DNA from: Xanthobacteraceae bacterium
GTDB taxonomy: Bacteria > Pseudomonadota > Alphaproteobacteria > Rhizobiales > Xanthobacteraceae
Length of the DNA: 45,730 nucleotides
Assembly: GCA_031291475.1 (NCBI GenBank)
Contig: JARLIY010000115.1
Location: 1 to 45,730 of the forward strand
Reading direction: 5' to 3'
Every line of letters begins with the position of its first letter. Within the stretch, counting starts at the first letter, position 1. The notes below the pieces were generated by a model that worked only from the letters and a program-made list of their open reading frames with translations, was not told the origin of the DNA and did not search any database. A program made the translations under genes and the position numbers. Positions 18,392 to 26,962 of the stretch are shown here, piece by piece.

Positions 18392-18673
18392 ATGAAGGCA
18401 AGCATTGACGGCCACATCGTCGCCCTGAGCAACGACATCATCGAGGCCCAGGGCTACCAATATTTTCCGCGCAATGCGGTGCGCATGGATTGGCTGGAGA
18501 AGGTCGAGAAGACCCCAAAAGACCTGGAATGTCCCCACGGCGTCCAGTTCTACGACGTCGTCGTCGACGGCAGGCGGCACCGGCGCGCCGCGTGGTCGTA
18601 CGAAAAGCCGCAGCCGCGGATGGCGCAAGTCGGCGGACGCTTCGGTTTCTGGGAGGACGTCGAAGTCGCGTAA
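18392..18673 (+). CDS. DUF427 domain protein
   Basis: A 93-residue small beta-rich protein covering the whole DUF427 domain: the N-terminal ASIDGHIVALSND, YFPRNAVRMDWLE (about 27-39), the cysteine in ECPHGVQFYDVVVDG, and AAWSYEKPQPRMAQVGGRFG near the end, finishing FWEDVEV. The biochemical role of this family is not established. It follows the ABC transporter by 35 bases on the same strand and may be cotranscribed. It is convergent with the PanE-like gene, 17 bases from its stop. Confidence 0.85.
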   Translation: MKASIDGHIVALSNDIIEAQGYQYFPRNAVRMDWLEKVEKTPKDLECPHGVQFYDVVVDGRRHRRAAWSYEKPQPRMAQVGGRFGFWEDVEVA

Positions 18674-18690
18674 ACGCGGGACCGCGCGGC

Positions 18691-19764
18691 TTACGCCGCC
18701 GCTTTTTTGCGATTGGCCTCAAGACGAGCGTCGACCAGCGCCACCTGCGCATCGATCGCCGGATGATGCAGGCCCTTCTGCGCGGCGATCAGTTGCACGA
18801 GCTTGTCGGCGCGCTCGATATTCGGCGCGCCGTTTTGCAAGGCCCGCGCCGCCGAAGCCGGGCGCGTCAGCGACTGCGCCGCGGCGGCATACTTCTCGAA
18901 CGGCACCATGTCCTCCGGCTTGGCGCCGAGCTTGACGCAAAGATCGACGACAAAATTGTAAACCGACCGCGAGGTCTCGATGTCGCTATGCACCGCCTCT
19001 TGCGCCGTACGCATTCCGTCCTTGGTGACGCATCTGTAGTTGCCGGCAAGCAGCATTGCCCATTTGGCGAGCGGCACGAAGACGGATTCGTAGACCTTGA
19101 GCTTCACCGGCAGCTCGATTTTGCCTTCCGGGGTATCGAAGCGGATCGCTTCGATCTCGTCCTGCAAGCGCCGCAGGATCGCGGTGTGCCGCTCCGAAGG
19201 AAACCGCGCAACCTTAAAATTGGTCGGCAACGTCACTTGCAGGACATTGATCTTCTCCTCCGGCGGCCTGATCGCCTGCGGGTCGGGGCTGCATAGCGTG
19301 ATGTAGGACGGATCGAAGTTGTTCCATACGCTCGCGTCGGTGTAAGCGGGCTTGAGTGCATCCGCATCGAGGCCGGGGATGCGCCGCAGATAAGCGAGCG
19401 GCGGCATGTTCATGATCGACATGCACGGCACTTTAGCCCGCGCCACGGCGTCGAGCAGTTCACGCACGCCGGCCGCACGGTATTGCGGCTCCTGCATTGC
19501 GAGCCCGACGAGATCGTAGTCCTTCGGATCGACATCGGCGGTGCCGCCGGCACTGACCTTGCCGGGAAGCTTGCGTGAATCGATTTCAACCGGGGCCTTG
19601 CGGCCGCGCACCGGCAGGCGCACGCGAAAACCTTCGGCGTTGATCAGGTCGGCCTCGGCGGGCAGGCACACGAGCTTGACGTTGTGACCGCCGAACAGGA
19701 GCTTCGAAGCAAGCAGTGAGCCATAGGACGCGCCCATGATCAGGATGTTGTAAGTCGCCGCCAT
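18691..19764 (-). CDS. ApbA/PanE-like ketopantoate reductase family protein
   Basis: 357 residues from the ATG at 19764 (ribosome site GGGAGGTGCG). The N-terminus ILIMGASYGSLLASKLLFGG is a Rossmann dinucleotide-binding loop with G-A-S-Y-G-S in place of the usual GxGxxG. A middle segment (YDLVGLAMQEPQYRAAGVRE) and a C-terminal helical domain (KWAMLLAGNYRCVTKDGMRT) follow the two-domain layout of ketopantoate reductases. Similarity to true PanE is low and no pantothenate gene is nearby, so the substrate is uncertain. The signal is of an NAD(P)H-dependent 2-oxoacid-type reductase. Confidence 0.72.
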   Translation of the reverse strand: MAATYNILIMGASYGSLLASKLLFGGHNVKLVCLPAEADLINAEGFRVRLPVRGRKAPVEIDSRKLPGKVSAGGTADVDPKDYDLVGLAMQEPQYRAAGVRELLDAVARAKVPCMSIMNMPPLAYLRRIPGLDADALKPAYTDASVWNNFDPSYITLCSPDPQAIRPPEEKINVLQVTLPTNFKVARFPSERHTAILRRLQDEIEAIRFDTPEGKIELPVKLKVYESVFVPLAKWAMLLAGNYRCVTKDGMRTAQEAVHSDIETSRSVYNFVVDLCVKLGAKPEDMVPFEKYAAAAQSLTRPASAARALQNGAPNIERADKLVQLIAAQKGLHHPAIDAQVALVDARLEANRKKAAA

Positions 19765-19911
19765 TACGCACCTCCCGGTTGCAAGATCGCCCCAAGGTCG
19801 CGACTGCAACCCAGCCTCAGGCCGCCGTCGGCCGCTTGTTAGCCGCCAATGCTATGGGCCGAGGCAGATCGGCGCAATGCATCCGCCAATGCCGGGGGGC
19901 AATCGCCGGCT

Positions 19912-19927
19912 GCCGGCTTGAGCCGGC
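19912..19927 (-). terminator. GC-rich hairpin downstream of the glc operon
   Basis: GCCGGC, loop TTGA, GCCGGC, embedded in a direct repeat of GCCGGCTGCCGG (19905-19916 and 19922-19933). It lies 37 bases beyond the histone-like stop on the minus strand. There is no T-tract, so it may be only a processing or stabilising hairpin. Confidence 0.35.
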
Positions 19928-19963
19928 TGCCGGACGACGATCCTCAATGCCAGTGGAAGGCTA

Positions 19964-20215
19964 TTAGCTATTGTCGCCGCCGAAGCCCGGACCGAGCGGC
20001 GGTGGCCATGACGGGGCAGGCGCGGGTTCCGCGACGGGCGCGGGCGGCGGGGCCGGTATCTTCGCTGGCGCCTTCGGCTTGGGCGCGGCCTTCTTCGCAA
20101 CCTTCTTGACGACTTTTTTCTTCGCGGCCGACTTCATTGTTTTCTTCTTTTTGCGCGCCGGCGCCGCTTTTTTCTTTTTCGTGGATTTTTTCTTTGCCTT
20201 CGACTTTTTCGCCAT
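19964..20215 (-). CDS. Lys/Ala/Pro-rich histone H1-like protein
   Basis: An 83-residue very basic protein. The first 45 residues are almost entirely Lys, Ala and Ser (MAKKSKAKKKSTKKKK and onward), then KKVAKKAAPKPKAPAKIP, then a Pro/Ala tail ending in GPGFGGDNS. There is no globular domain. This composition is that of bacterial histone-H1-like or AlgP-like proteins that bind DNA or RNA non-specifically. The ATG at 20215 has the ribosome site GGGAGGACGATC. It follows glcF by 63 bases on the same strand and may be read through from the glycolate operon. Low complexity makes family assignment tentative. Confidence 0.65.
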   Translation of the reverse strand: MAKKSKAKKKSTKKKKAAPARKKKKTMKSAAKKKVVKKVAKKAAPKPKAPAKIPAPPPAPVAEPAPAPSWPPPLGPGFGGDNS

Positions 20216-20278
20216 GATCGTCCTCCCGATCAATGCTGCCAATAACACGATCTCGTCGGCCCCCATGGGAGACCGGGT

Positions 20279-21640
20279 TCACGCCACAATAACGCCCAAG
20301 CCCCCCGTTTTGCCCGCGGCCGCAGACGGCCGCACGGTCGAACGCGACCGATGCGCCCGAAGCGCGCGCGGACATGGCCCCCCCGTGGCCCAATCGATCA
20401 ACTCGACCGTATGGACGGCTGGGAGCTTCGTGCCCGCGACGATCTGCGTCATGCAGCCAATGTTTCCCGCCGCGATCACGTCAGGTCGCAATCCTTCGAT
20501 AGTCCTGACTTTGCGCTCGCGCAACCTCCTTGCGATATCCGGCTGCAGAATATTGTAGGTCCCGGCGGAGCCGCAGCACAAATGCCCGTCGGGCACGTCC
20601 CTGACCTGAAAGCCGAGCTTGGCCAAGAGCTCCTTCGGTTGCCGCGTCACGCGCTGTCCATGCTGCAACGAGCATGCCGAATGATAGGCGACGACCAGGC
20701 CGGGAGCGCTTTGGTCCGCCGCGAGCGGCAGCCCGGCAAGATATTCGCTGATGTCACGCGCCAAGGTCGCCACCTTGCCGGCACGTTGGGCATAGGCCGG
20801 ATCGGTGCGCAGCATGAAGCCGTAATCCTTCACCGTGGTGCCGCAGCCCGACGTGGTGATGACGATGGCGTCGAGTCCAACGAGTGCCGCCCAGGCGTCG
20901 ATGTTGGCGCGCGCCTGGGAGAGCGCCTGCTCCTCCCGGCCCATATGGTGGACCAGGGAACCGCAACAGCCGGCGCCTTCGGCCACAACCACTTCGACGC
21001 CGGACCGCGTGAGCACGCGGATTGCGGCGGCGTTGATTTGCGGCGCCAATAGATCGTTGACGCAGCCGGCAAGCAATGCCACGCGGGTCTTTCTTCGCGG
21101 CCCTTCCGCCGGAAAAAACTGCGGGGCGAGCGGCCGGTACGGGCCACGCCAGGGGGCAAGGCGCAGCATCGCCGCAAGCCGCTTGAGACCGACCGCCTGC
21201 GCCAGCAGCGCGAAAGGCTTGCCGGGGATCGCCGCCACAAGCGCCAGCCGGAAGCGTCGCGGATACGGCATTAGCGTCGCCAACATCGTGCGCAACAGGC
21301 GCTCGCCCAGCGGGCGACGATAGGTGCGTTCGATGTGATCGCGGGCGTGATCGACTAGGTGCATATAGTGCACGCCCGACGGACAGGTGGTCATGCAGGC
21401 AAGGCAAGAGAGGCAACGGTCGATATGCAGCGCCACCTCGGCCGACGCCGGCCGGTCGTGCTCGAGCATGTCCTTGATGAGGTAGATGCGCCCGCGCGGC
21501 GAATCGAGTTCGTTGCCGTCGAGGACGTAGGTCGGGCAAGTGGCGGTGCAAAAGCCGCAATGCACGCAGGCGCGGAGAATTTTTTCCGATTCCGCAATAT
21601 TCGGATCGGCGAGCTGCGCCAGCGAGAAGGATGTCTGCAT
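20279..21640 (-). CDS. glcF: Glycolate oxidase iron-sulfur subunit GlcF
   Basis: The electron-transfer subunit of membrane-associated glycolate dehydrogenase. Two 4Fe-4S ferredoxin motifs are complete: C25-C28-C31-C35 (CVHCGFCTATCP) and C76-C79-C82-C86 (CLSCLACMTTCP). Two CCG-domain cysteine sites follow (GAGCCGSLVHHMG and GHLCCGSAGTYN) that bind further cofactors. The 453 residues include a basic C-terminal tail of about 30 residues after LIDWATGG that is longer than usual. The ATG at 21640 lies 2 bases after the glcE stop, so the genes are coupled. Confidence 0.95.
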   Translation of the reverse strand: MQTSFSLAQLADPNIAESEKILRACVHCGFCTATCPTYVLDGNELDSPRGRIYLIKDMLEHDRPASAEVALHIDRCLSCLACMTTCPSGVHYMHLVDHARDHIERTYRRPLGERLLRTMLATLMPYPRRFRLALVAAIPGKPFALLAQAVGLKRLAAMLRLAPWRGPYRPLAPQFFPAEGPRRKTRVALLAGCVNDLLAPQINAAAIRVLTRSGVEVVVAEGAGCCGSLVHHMGREEQALSQARANIDAWAALVGLDAIVITTSGCGTTVKDYGFMLRTDPAYAQRAGKVATLARDISEYLAGLPLAADQSAPGLVVAYHSACSLQHGQRVTRQPKELLAKLGFQVRDVPDGHLCCGSAGTYNILQPDIARRLRERKVRTIEGLRPDVIAAGNIGCMTQIVAGTKLPAVHTVELIDWATGGPCPRALRAHRSRSTVRPSAAAGKTGGLGVIVA

Positions 21641-21642
21641 GG

Positions 21643-22869
21643 CTAAACGCCTGCCCACATACGGCCGGCGTTGAGCACGCCGCGCGGATCGAAACTCTCC
21701 CGCACGCGTTTGGTCAATGCGGCAAGCTCGGCCGGCTCCGGCGTAAAAACATCCACCTTGGCGCGCACCGCTGCCGGCGCGCGGATGAGCGTCGCATGGC
21801 CGCCCGCGGCGGCAACGAGCGGGCGCACGAGGCGTGCGCCGGCATCGTCGGATGATGGAAGCGCGGCCCAGATCAGGCCGCCCGCCCAGTCATAGAGGAT
21901 TTCGGCCTGCGTTCGTTCGGCCAAAGCGACGCCGACTTCAGCGCCGCGCGACGGCGCGGTCGAAATGCGCCAAACCACGCATACACCGGCAGGTCCCGAG
22001 GCTGCGAATGGCAGAACATCGCGCACCGCCCGCCACAGCGCGCGCGACGGCGCCTCGCCCAGAATACCTAACGCGCCGAACGGCGCGATCAGTGTCTCCA
22101 GCGCGGCTTTGCGATGGACAACCGACGGGGCAACGCCTTCGAGCCGGAAAGCGGTGACCGCGCCACCCGCCGCACCGACGTCGGCAATGCGGGCAGCTGC
22201 CGCCGCCGGTACGTGCGCCGCCGCCGAGATATCGGCGACCGAACCCATGACCGCGGCCATCGCTTTTCCGGCCGCTCGGTCGTCGAGCTTGAGCAGCAGC
22301 ACGGTCTGCTCGGTTTCGGCGCGCGGCAGCGTCTTGATCGTCACCTCGGTCAAGGCCGCGAGCGTACCCCAGGAGCCGGCGAGGAGCTTGCACAGATCGT
22401 AGCCGGTGACGTTCTTGACGACGCGGCCGCCGGCCTTGAACGTCTCGCCGCGGCCGGAAACGGCCTTGGTGCCGAGGAAATGATCGCGCGCGGCGCCCGC
22501 CTTGATGCGCCGTGGGCCGGATAAGTTTGCCGAGAGCGCGCCGCCGATTGTGCCGATGCCGGCGGTCGTGCCGAGTAACGGTCCATAATCCATGGGCTCG
22601 AACGCCAGTTCCTGGCCGTTCGCGGCCACCGTTGCTTCGATCTCGGTAAGCGGCGTGCCGGCCTTCGCCGAGAGCACGAGCTCGGCGGGCTCGCAAAGGG
22701 TAATGCCGGAAAGTCCCGAGAGATCGAGCGTAGCGTCCCATTGGGCGAAGCGACCGATCCCGCGCTTGGAGCCACGGCCGACGACTTCCAGCGTCTTGTC
22801 CCCGGCCAAAGCCCAGCGGATCGCCTCCTCGACCTCCGCGTGATCGCGCGGTTTGAGATTTTCACTCAT
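21643..22869 (-). CDS. glcE: Glycolate oxidase FAD-binding subunit GlcE
   Basis: A 408-residue second flavin-domain subunit of glycolate oxidase. The PCMH-type FAD fold is seen in LSAKAGTPLTEIEATVAANG, GTIGGALSANLSGPRRIKAG and VVKNVTGYDLCKLLAGSWGT (residues about 85-190); the C-terminal half is shorter than in GlcD. It starts 12 bases after the glcD stop and is followed immediately by glcF, the standard D-E-F order. Confidence 0.94.
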   Translation of the reverse strand: MSENLKPRDHAEVEEAIRWALAGDKTLEVVGRGSKRGIGRFAQWDATLDLSGLSGITLCEPAELVLSAKAGTPLTEIEATVAANGQELAFEPMDYGPLLGTTAGIGTIGGALSANLSGPRRIKAGAARDHFLGTKAVSGRGETFKAGGRVVKNVTGYDLCKLLAGSWGTLAALTEVTIKTLPRAETEQTVLLLKLDDRAAGKAMAAVMGSVADISAAAHVPAAAAARIADVGAAGGAVTAFRLEGVAPSVVHRKAALETLIAPFGALGILGEAPSRALWRAVRDVLPFAASGPAGVCVVWRISTAPSRGAEVGVALAERTQAEILYDWAGGLIWAALPSSDDAGARLVRPLVAAAGGHATLIRAPAAVRAKVDVFTPEPAELAALTKRVRESFDPRGVLNAGRMWAGV

Positions 22870-22881
22870 GCCTATGGCGCT

Positions 22882-24375
22882 TCAGAACCGCGGCAAATCG
22901 GGAAACGCGACGCGGCCCGCATGGACATGCATGCGGCCGAGCTCGGCGCAGCGGTGTAAAGTCGGGAACATCTTTCCCGGATTGAGCAGGCCCTGGTCGT
23001 CGAAGGCGCATTTGAGCCGCTGCTGCTGATTAAGATCGGCCTCGGAGAACATCACCGGCATCAGATCGCGTTTTTCGACGCCGACGCCGTGCTCGCCGGT
23101 CAACACGCCGCCAACCTCGACACAGAGGCGCAGGATATCGGAGCCGAATGCCTCCGCCCGATCGAGCTCGCCCGGTTTGTTGGCATCATAAAGAATGAGC
23201 GGATGCAGGTTACCGTCGCCGGCATGGAAAACGTTGGCGACGCGCAGGCCGTATTGCACCGATAGTTCGTTCATGCGCTGCAGGACGAAGGGCAGCTTCG
23301 CCCGCGGAATCGTGCCGTCCATGCAGTAATAATCGGGCGAGATGCGGCCGACCGCCGGGAACGCGGCTTTGCGGCCGGCCCAAAACAACAGGCGCTCCTC
23401 CTCGGACGTCGAGGCGCGGTAGAACACGGCTCCGCATTGTTGCGCGATCTCGTGGACGCGCTCGAGCAGGTGATCGACCTCGGGACGCGGACCGTCGAGC
23501 TCGACGATCAAGAGGGCTTCGACGTCAAGCGGATAGCCGGCGTGGACGAATTCCTCGACGGCATGAATGGCGGGCCGGTCCATCATTTCCATTCCGCCCG
23601 GAATAATTCCGGCGGCGATGATGCGCGCCACGCATTCGCCGCCGTCCTCCGAAGCAGTAAAACCGATGAGTGCGGCGCGCGCGCTTTCTGGCTTCTTCAA
23701 AATCCGCACGGTGACTTCGGTGACAACGCCGAGCAGACCCTCCGACCCCGTGACCACGCCCAGAAGATCGTAACCGGCGGCATCGAGATGGGCGCCGCCG
23801 AGGCGGACGATCTCGCCGGTCATCAGGACCAATTCGCAGCCAAGCACGTTGTTGGTGGTGACGCCGTATTTCAGGCAGTGCACGCCGCCGGAGTTTTCCG
23901 CCACGTTGCCGCCGATCGTGCAGGCGATCTGCGACGACGGATCGGGCGCGTAGTAAAAGCCGGCATGCGCCACCGCATTGGAGACCGCGAGGTTGGTGAC
24001 GCCGGGCTCGACCACGGCGACGCGGTTGGCGAAATCGATGGCGCGAATGCGATTGAACTTCGCCATGCCGAGGAGAACGCCGTCACCGAGTGGCAGCGCG
24101 CCGCCGGATAGCGAAGTCCCCGCTCCGCGCGGCACGACGCGCACGCCTTGCCGGTGGCAGTAAGCCAGCACGGCCGCGACCTGTTCGGTCGTTTCCGGCA
24201 GCACGACCACCATGGGAAGCTGGCGATAGGCGGTTAGCCCATCGCTTTCGTAGGGCCGCATGGCCTCGTCTGAGGCGATGACGCCCTCGCCGGGCACGAT
24301 GCGCTCAAGCGCCGCCACGATCTCGGCGCGCCGCGCAAGCACCCCGGCGTCGGATTGAGGCATGGCAACGGGCAT
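22882..24375 (-). CDS. glcD: Glycolate oxidase catalytic subunit GlcD
   Basis: The FAD-dependent subunit oxidising glycolate (and D-lactate) to glyoxylate (pyruvate). FAD-binding motifs are PRGAGTSLSGGALPLGDGV and GGNVAENSGGVHCLKYGVT; the C-terminal FAD-oxidase domain has VFHAGDGNLHPLI and LTGEHGVGVEKRDLM. Residue count from the ATG at 24375 is 497, matching the family length of about 499, and GGAG precedes that ATG. The frame continues to 24534, but the extra 53 residues match nothing. It heads the glcD-glcE-glcF operon and is divergent from a cytochrome c gene. Confidence 0.95.
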   Translation of the reverse strand: MPVAMPQSDAGVLARRAEIVAALERIVPGEGVIASDEAMRPYESDGLTAYRQLPMVVVLPETTEQVAAVLAYCHRQGVRVVPRGAGTSLSGGALPLGDGVLLGMAKFNRIRAIDFANRVAVVEPGVTNLAVSNAVAHAGFYYAPDPSSQIACTIGGNVAENSGGVHCLKYGVTTNNVLGCELVLMTGEIVRLGGAHLDAAGYDLLGVVTGSEGLLGVVTEVTVRILKKPESARAALIGFTASEDGGECVARIIAAGIIPGGMEMMDRPAIHAVEEFVHAGYPLDVEALLIVELDGPRPEVDHLLERVHEIAQQCGAVFYRASTSEEERLLFWAGRKAAFPAVGRISPDYYCMDGTIPRAKLPFVLQRMNELSVQYGLRVANVFHAGDGNLHPLILYDANKPGELDRAEAFGSDILRLCVEVGGVLTGEHGVGVEKRDLMPVMFSEADLNQQQRLKCAFDDQGLLNPGKMFPTLHRCAELGRMHVHAGRVAFPDLPRF

Positions 24376-24506
24376 CGAGGCATCTCCGCAGTCTTTTCCG
24401 CCGGCTCGCCCATTCGGCGACCGCTCTGGCATTATAGCCCGAAACGGCGGCTTATTGCGCAACGGCTGCGCGCCGACGCGCCGCATCTTGCTTCGGCAAT
24501 TCGCCA

Positions 24507-24535
24507 TTGACATGCTGCGCTGCGGCCGCTTCAAA
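24507..24535 (+). promoter_or_regulatory. Possible promoter of the cytochrome c gene
   Basis: TTGACA at 24507-24512 is a perfect -35; 17 bases later TTCAAA (24530-24535) keeps three consensus -10 bases. It is correctly oriented about 60 bases before the cytochrome ATG. The weak -10 makes this tentative. Confidence 0.35.
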
Positions 24536-24594
24536 AGCTAACGCGAATTCACGGCCGAATAAGCCGGACGGCCATTACAGCGAAGGGGCATCGG

Positions 24595-24984
24595 ATGCTG
24601 ACGAGGTTTATCGTGGCTGCCGCGTTGATTGCCGTATCGACGGGCGCCGGCTTGGCGCAGGATGTTGAGAAGGGCGCGACGGTGTTCAAGAAGTGCATGC
24701 CCTGCCACAAAATCGGCGCCGGCGCGACTAACCTCGTCGGCCCCGAGCTCGACGGCCTCGATGGCCGTAAATCCGGCAGCGCCCCGAACTTCAACTATTC
24801 CGACGCCAACAAGAATTCAGGCATTGTTTGGAACGAAACGACTTTCAAGGAATACATCAAGGACCCAAGGGCCAAAATCCCCAACACCAAAATGATCTTC
24901 GCCGGCATCAAGAACGAGCAGGAAATCAACGATCTGTGGGCTTACCTCAAGCAATTCGACGCCGAGGGGAATATAAAGAAGTAG
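24595..24984 (+). CDS. Class I c-type cytochrome (cytochrome c2-like)
   Basis: A 129-residue periplasmic electron carrier. The signal peptide is residues 1-21 (ending GLAQ-D). The heme motif C34-M-P-C37-H38 gives covalent heme attachment and the proximal ligand; M100 in NTKMIFAG is the expected distal ligand. NLVGPELDGLDGRKSG and NDLWAYLKQFD are typical of cytochrome c2/mitochondrial-type cytochrome c. It is divergent from glcD, but glycolate oxidase normally reduces quinone, so a direct link is only a guess. It more likely serves the bc1 complex and terminal oxidases. Confidence 0.93.
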   Translation: MLTRFIVAAALIAVSTGAGLAQDVEKGATVFKKCMPCHKIGAGATNLVGPELDGLDGRKSGSAPNFNYSDANKNSGIVWNETTFKEYIKDPRAKIPNTKMIFAGIKNEQEINDLWAYLKQFDAEGNIKK

Positions 24985-25085
24985 CCGGACCACGGCGAAA
25001 CTTTTGATCTCGCTCAATTTGAACCGGCGCTTGGCGGAATAGAGATGACCGACCGCCGCAGCACGCCGACGGGAGGAGAGGCACC

Positions 25086-25919
25086 ATGATTAAGGACATC
25101 ATCGTCAATCTCAGCGTCGGCGAAGGGACGGCGAACGCGGTGGGCGATTATGCGGTCTCCGCTGCCGCGGCCTTCGACGCTCATTTGGCCGGCATCGCGT
25201 TCCTCTATGATCCGATCGTTCCGGTTTCCGGCGCCGGCTATATCCCGGCCGACGTGATCGAGGGGCAAGAGCGCGCTAATGAAGCGGCCACGAAGGCCGC
25301 CATCGAGCGCTTCGCCGCGACTGCCAAACGCGCCGGCGTCACCGCCGAGCCGCTAACGCTGAGTGCGAGCTTCGCCGGCGTCGGCGACCAATTCGGGCGG
25401 ATCGCGCGGCGTTTCGATCTGTCGATCGTCGGACAGGCCGAGCCAGGAACCAGCGCCGTCGAAGAGATCATCGCCGAGTCGGCTTTGTTCGAATCCGGCC
25501 GGCCGGTCATCGTCGTGCCCTACATCCAGAAAGCGCCACTCAAGCTCGACCGCGTCATGTTGTGTTGGGACGGTAGCCGGGCGGCCACGCGCGCCATCTC
25601 CGACGCCATGCCGCTGCTTGAGCGGGCCGGACGCGTTGAAGTCGTCATCGTCGCCAATGAGCGCGGCAAACAGGACGAGATCGAAGGTGCCGATATGGGC
25701 GCGCACCTCGCCAGGCACGGACTCAATGTGGAGGTCAAGCGGACGGTCCTCGGCGACATCGACGTTGCCGACGTGATCCTCTCCCACGCCGCCGATGCGG
25801 GCAGCGATTTCATCGTCATGGGCGGTTACGGCCACTCGCGGCTGCGCGAATTCGTGCTCGGCGGCGTTACCCGCAGCATTTTCCGTTCGATGACGGTGCC
25901 TGTTTTGATGTCACACTGA
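25086..25919 (+). CDS. Universal stress protein, two-domain UspA family
   Basis: A 277-residue soluble protein with two UspA-like halves. The first (1-145) is degenerate and lacks a complete ATP loop; the second (about 155-277) ends with FIVMGGYGHSRLREFVLGGVTR, the G-2x-G-9x-G(S/T)-type nucleotide loop. Such tandem proteins are common in Rhizobiales and are induced by starvation or oxygen stress. The ATG at 25086 has an excellent ribosome site (GGGAGGAGAGG). It follows the cytochrome c by 101 bases. The role is general stress tolerance; the partner is unknown. Confidence 0.9.
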   Translation: MIKDIIVNLSVGEGTANAVGDYAVSAAAAFDAHLAGIAFLYDPIVPVSGAGYIPADVIEGQERANEAATKAAIERFAATAKRAGVTAEPLTLSASFAGVGDQFGRIARRFDLSIVGQAEPGTSAVEEIIAESALFESGRPVIVVPYIQKAPLKLDRVMLCWDGSRAATRAISDAMPLLERAGRVEVVIVANERGKQDEIEGADMGAHLARHGLNVEVKRTVLGDIDVADVILSHAADAGSDFIVMGGYGHSRLREFVLGGVTRSIFRSMTVPVLMSH

Positions 25920-25920
25920 A

Positions 25921-25993
25921 CAGGAATCAGGAATCGGTGATCGGCAATCAGAAGCGATTCATTTGAATACTTATGACTGACTACTGATTCCTG
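25921..25993 (+). repeat. Inverted and 7-base repeats downstream of the Usp gene
   Basis: CAGGAATCAG (25921-25930) and CTGATTCCTG (25984-25993) are perfect inverted copies 53 bases apart. The left side also reads as four imperfect 7-base units (AATCAGG, AATCGGT, GATCGGC, AATCAGA). The sequence is much more A/T-rich than its surroundings and non-coding. It could be a terminator-like structure for the Usp gene, but no T-tract follows. Confidence 0.5.
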
Positions 25994-26138
25994 ATCATTG
26001 ACGCGCGAACGCGCGGCGTGTCACGTTTTCACTGACCCTCACGACCGATCGGGTTTGCGCCTCGCCGGAAGCAAACCCGCAACGGGGCGCTGGCAGGCAC
26101 GATAACGAGAAACCCAGGGTCGAGGAGGACGAGGTCCA

Positions 26139-26159
26139 ATGGCGGGGCGAGCCGTATGA
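26139..26159 (+). CDS. Possible six-codon leader ORF overlapping livG
   Basis: ATG at 26139 is preceded by a good ribosome site (GAGG at 26131-26134, with AGGAGG just before) and encodes M-A-G-R-A-V followed by TGA, overlapping the livG ATG in the form ATGA. livG itself has only a weak purine-rich site. This could couple livG translation to a leader peptide; it may also be chance. Confidence 0.3.
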   Translation: MAGRAV

Positions 26160-26962
26160 CCGAACTCCAGCTGCTGAAAGCGGCTGACCCGCACGGCAGC
26201 GCGTTGTTGGAGATTGCCGACGTGACCATGCGCTTTGGCGGCATTGTCGCGCTCGAAGCGGTCACGTTTTCGGTCGGCAAAGGGCGGATCGTGGGACTTA
26301 TCGGCCCCAACGGTGCCGGCAAGACCACTTTGTTCAATTGCCTGAGCCGGCTCTATCGGCCGATGCGCGGCGACATCCGGCTGAACGGGCAATCGCTCGG
26401 CCGCTGCGCGCCGTCGGATATCGCAGCCCTTGGCGTCGGGCGCACCTTCCAGGCCCCGACCCTGTTCGCCTCGATGTCCGTTCTCGATAACGTCAAGGTC
26501 GGCGCGCATGCGCGCAGCCACAACACTCCGCTGGCTGATGCGTTGACGCTGCCGCTGGGCCGGCGTGAGGAGCAAGAGCTTGACGAAGTCTCGCGCGCGA
26601 AGCTGGCCTTCGTCGGGCTGGAGACCTTGGCGAACCGGCCGGTCACAAGCCTATCGCTGGGCGCACGCAAGCGCGTGGAACTGGCGCGCGCGCTCGCCGC
26701 GGAGCCCACGCTCCTTTTGCTCGACGAGCCTGCGGGGGGACTCAATCACGAGGAAGTCGCCGAGCTCGGCACGCTGATCCGCTCGATCCGCGATCGACTC
26801 GGCATCACGGTCCTTCTGGTCGAGCATCACATGGGCCTGGTGATGAGTCTTTCCGATCAAGTCGTGGTGCTCAACTTCGGCCGCGTGATCGCCGACGGGC
26901 CGCCCGACGAGGTGCGCGCCAATCCGGCCGTCACCGAGGCCTATTTGGGAACGCGGCACTGA
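26156..26962 (+). CDS. livG: Branched-chain-type ABC transporter ATPase LivG
   Basis: A 268-residue ATPase of the HAAT (branched-chain amino acid type) importer family. Walker A is GPNGAGKTT, signature LSLGARKRVELARAL, Walker B LLLLDEPAGGLN, and the C-terminal extension NFGRVIADGPPDEVRANPAV is typical of LivG. Compared with classic LivG it has about 10 extra N-terminal residues. It opens the gene order livG-livF-livH-livM followed by three receptor genes, all on the plus strand with overlaps of 1-4 bases or short gaps, evidently one operon. Confidence 0.92.
   Translation: MTELQLLKAADPHGSALLEIADVTMRFGGIVALEAVTFSVGKGRIVGLIGPNGAGKTTLFNCLSRLYRPMRGDIRLNGQSLGRCAPSDIAALGVGRTFQAPTLFASMSVLDNVKVGAHARSHNTPLADALTLPLGRREEQELDEVSRAKLAFVGLETLANRPVTSLSLGARKRVELARALAAEPTLLLLDEPAGGLNHEEVAELGTLIRSIRDRLGITVLLVEHHMGLVMSLSDQVVVLNFGRVIADGPPDEVRANPAVTEAYLGTRH

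Noticed and set aside
18681..18705. Possible terminator between the DUF427 and PanE-like genes
   Set aside because: Only a 5-base stem before a T-run that is itself the coding end (lysines) of the PanE-like gene; too weak to call.
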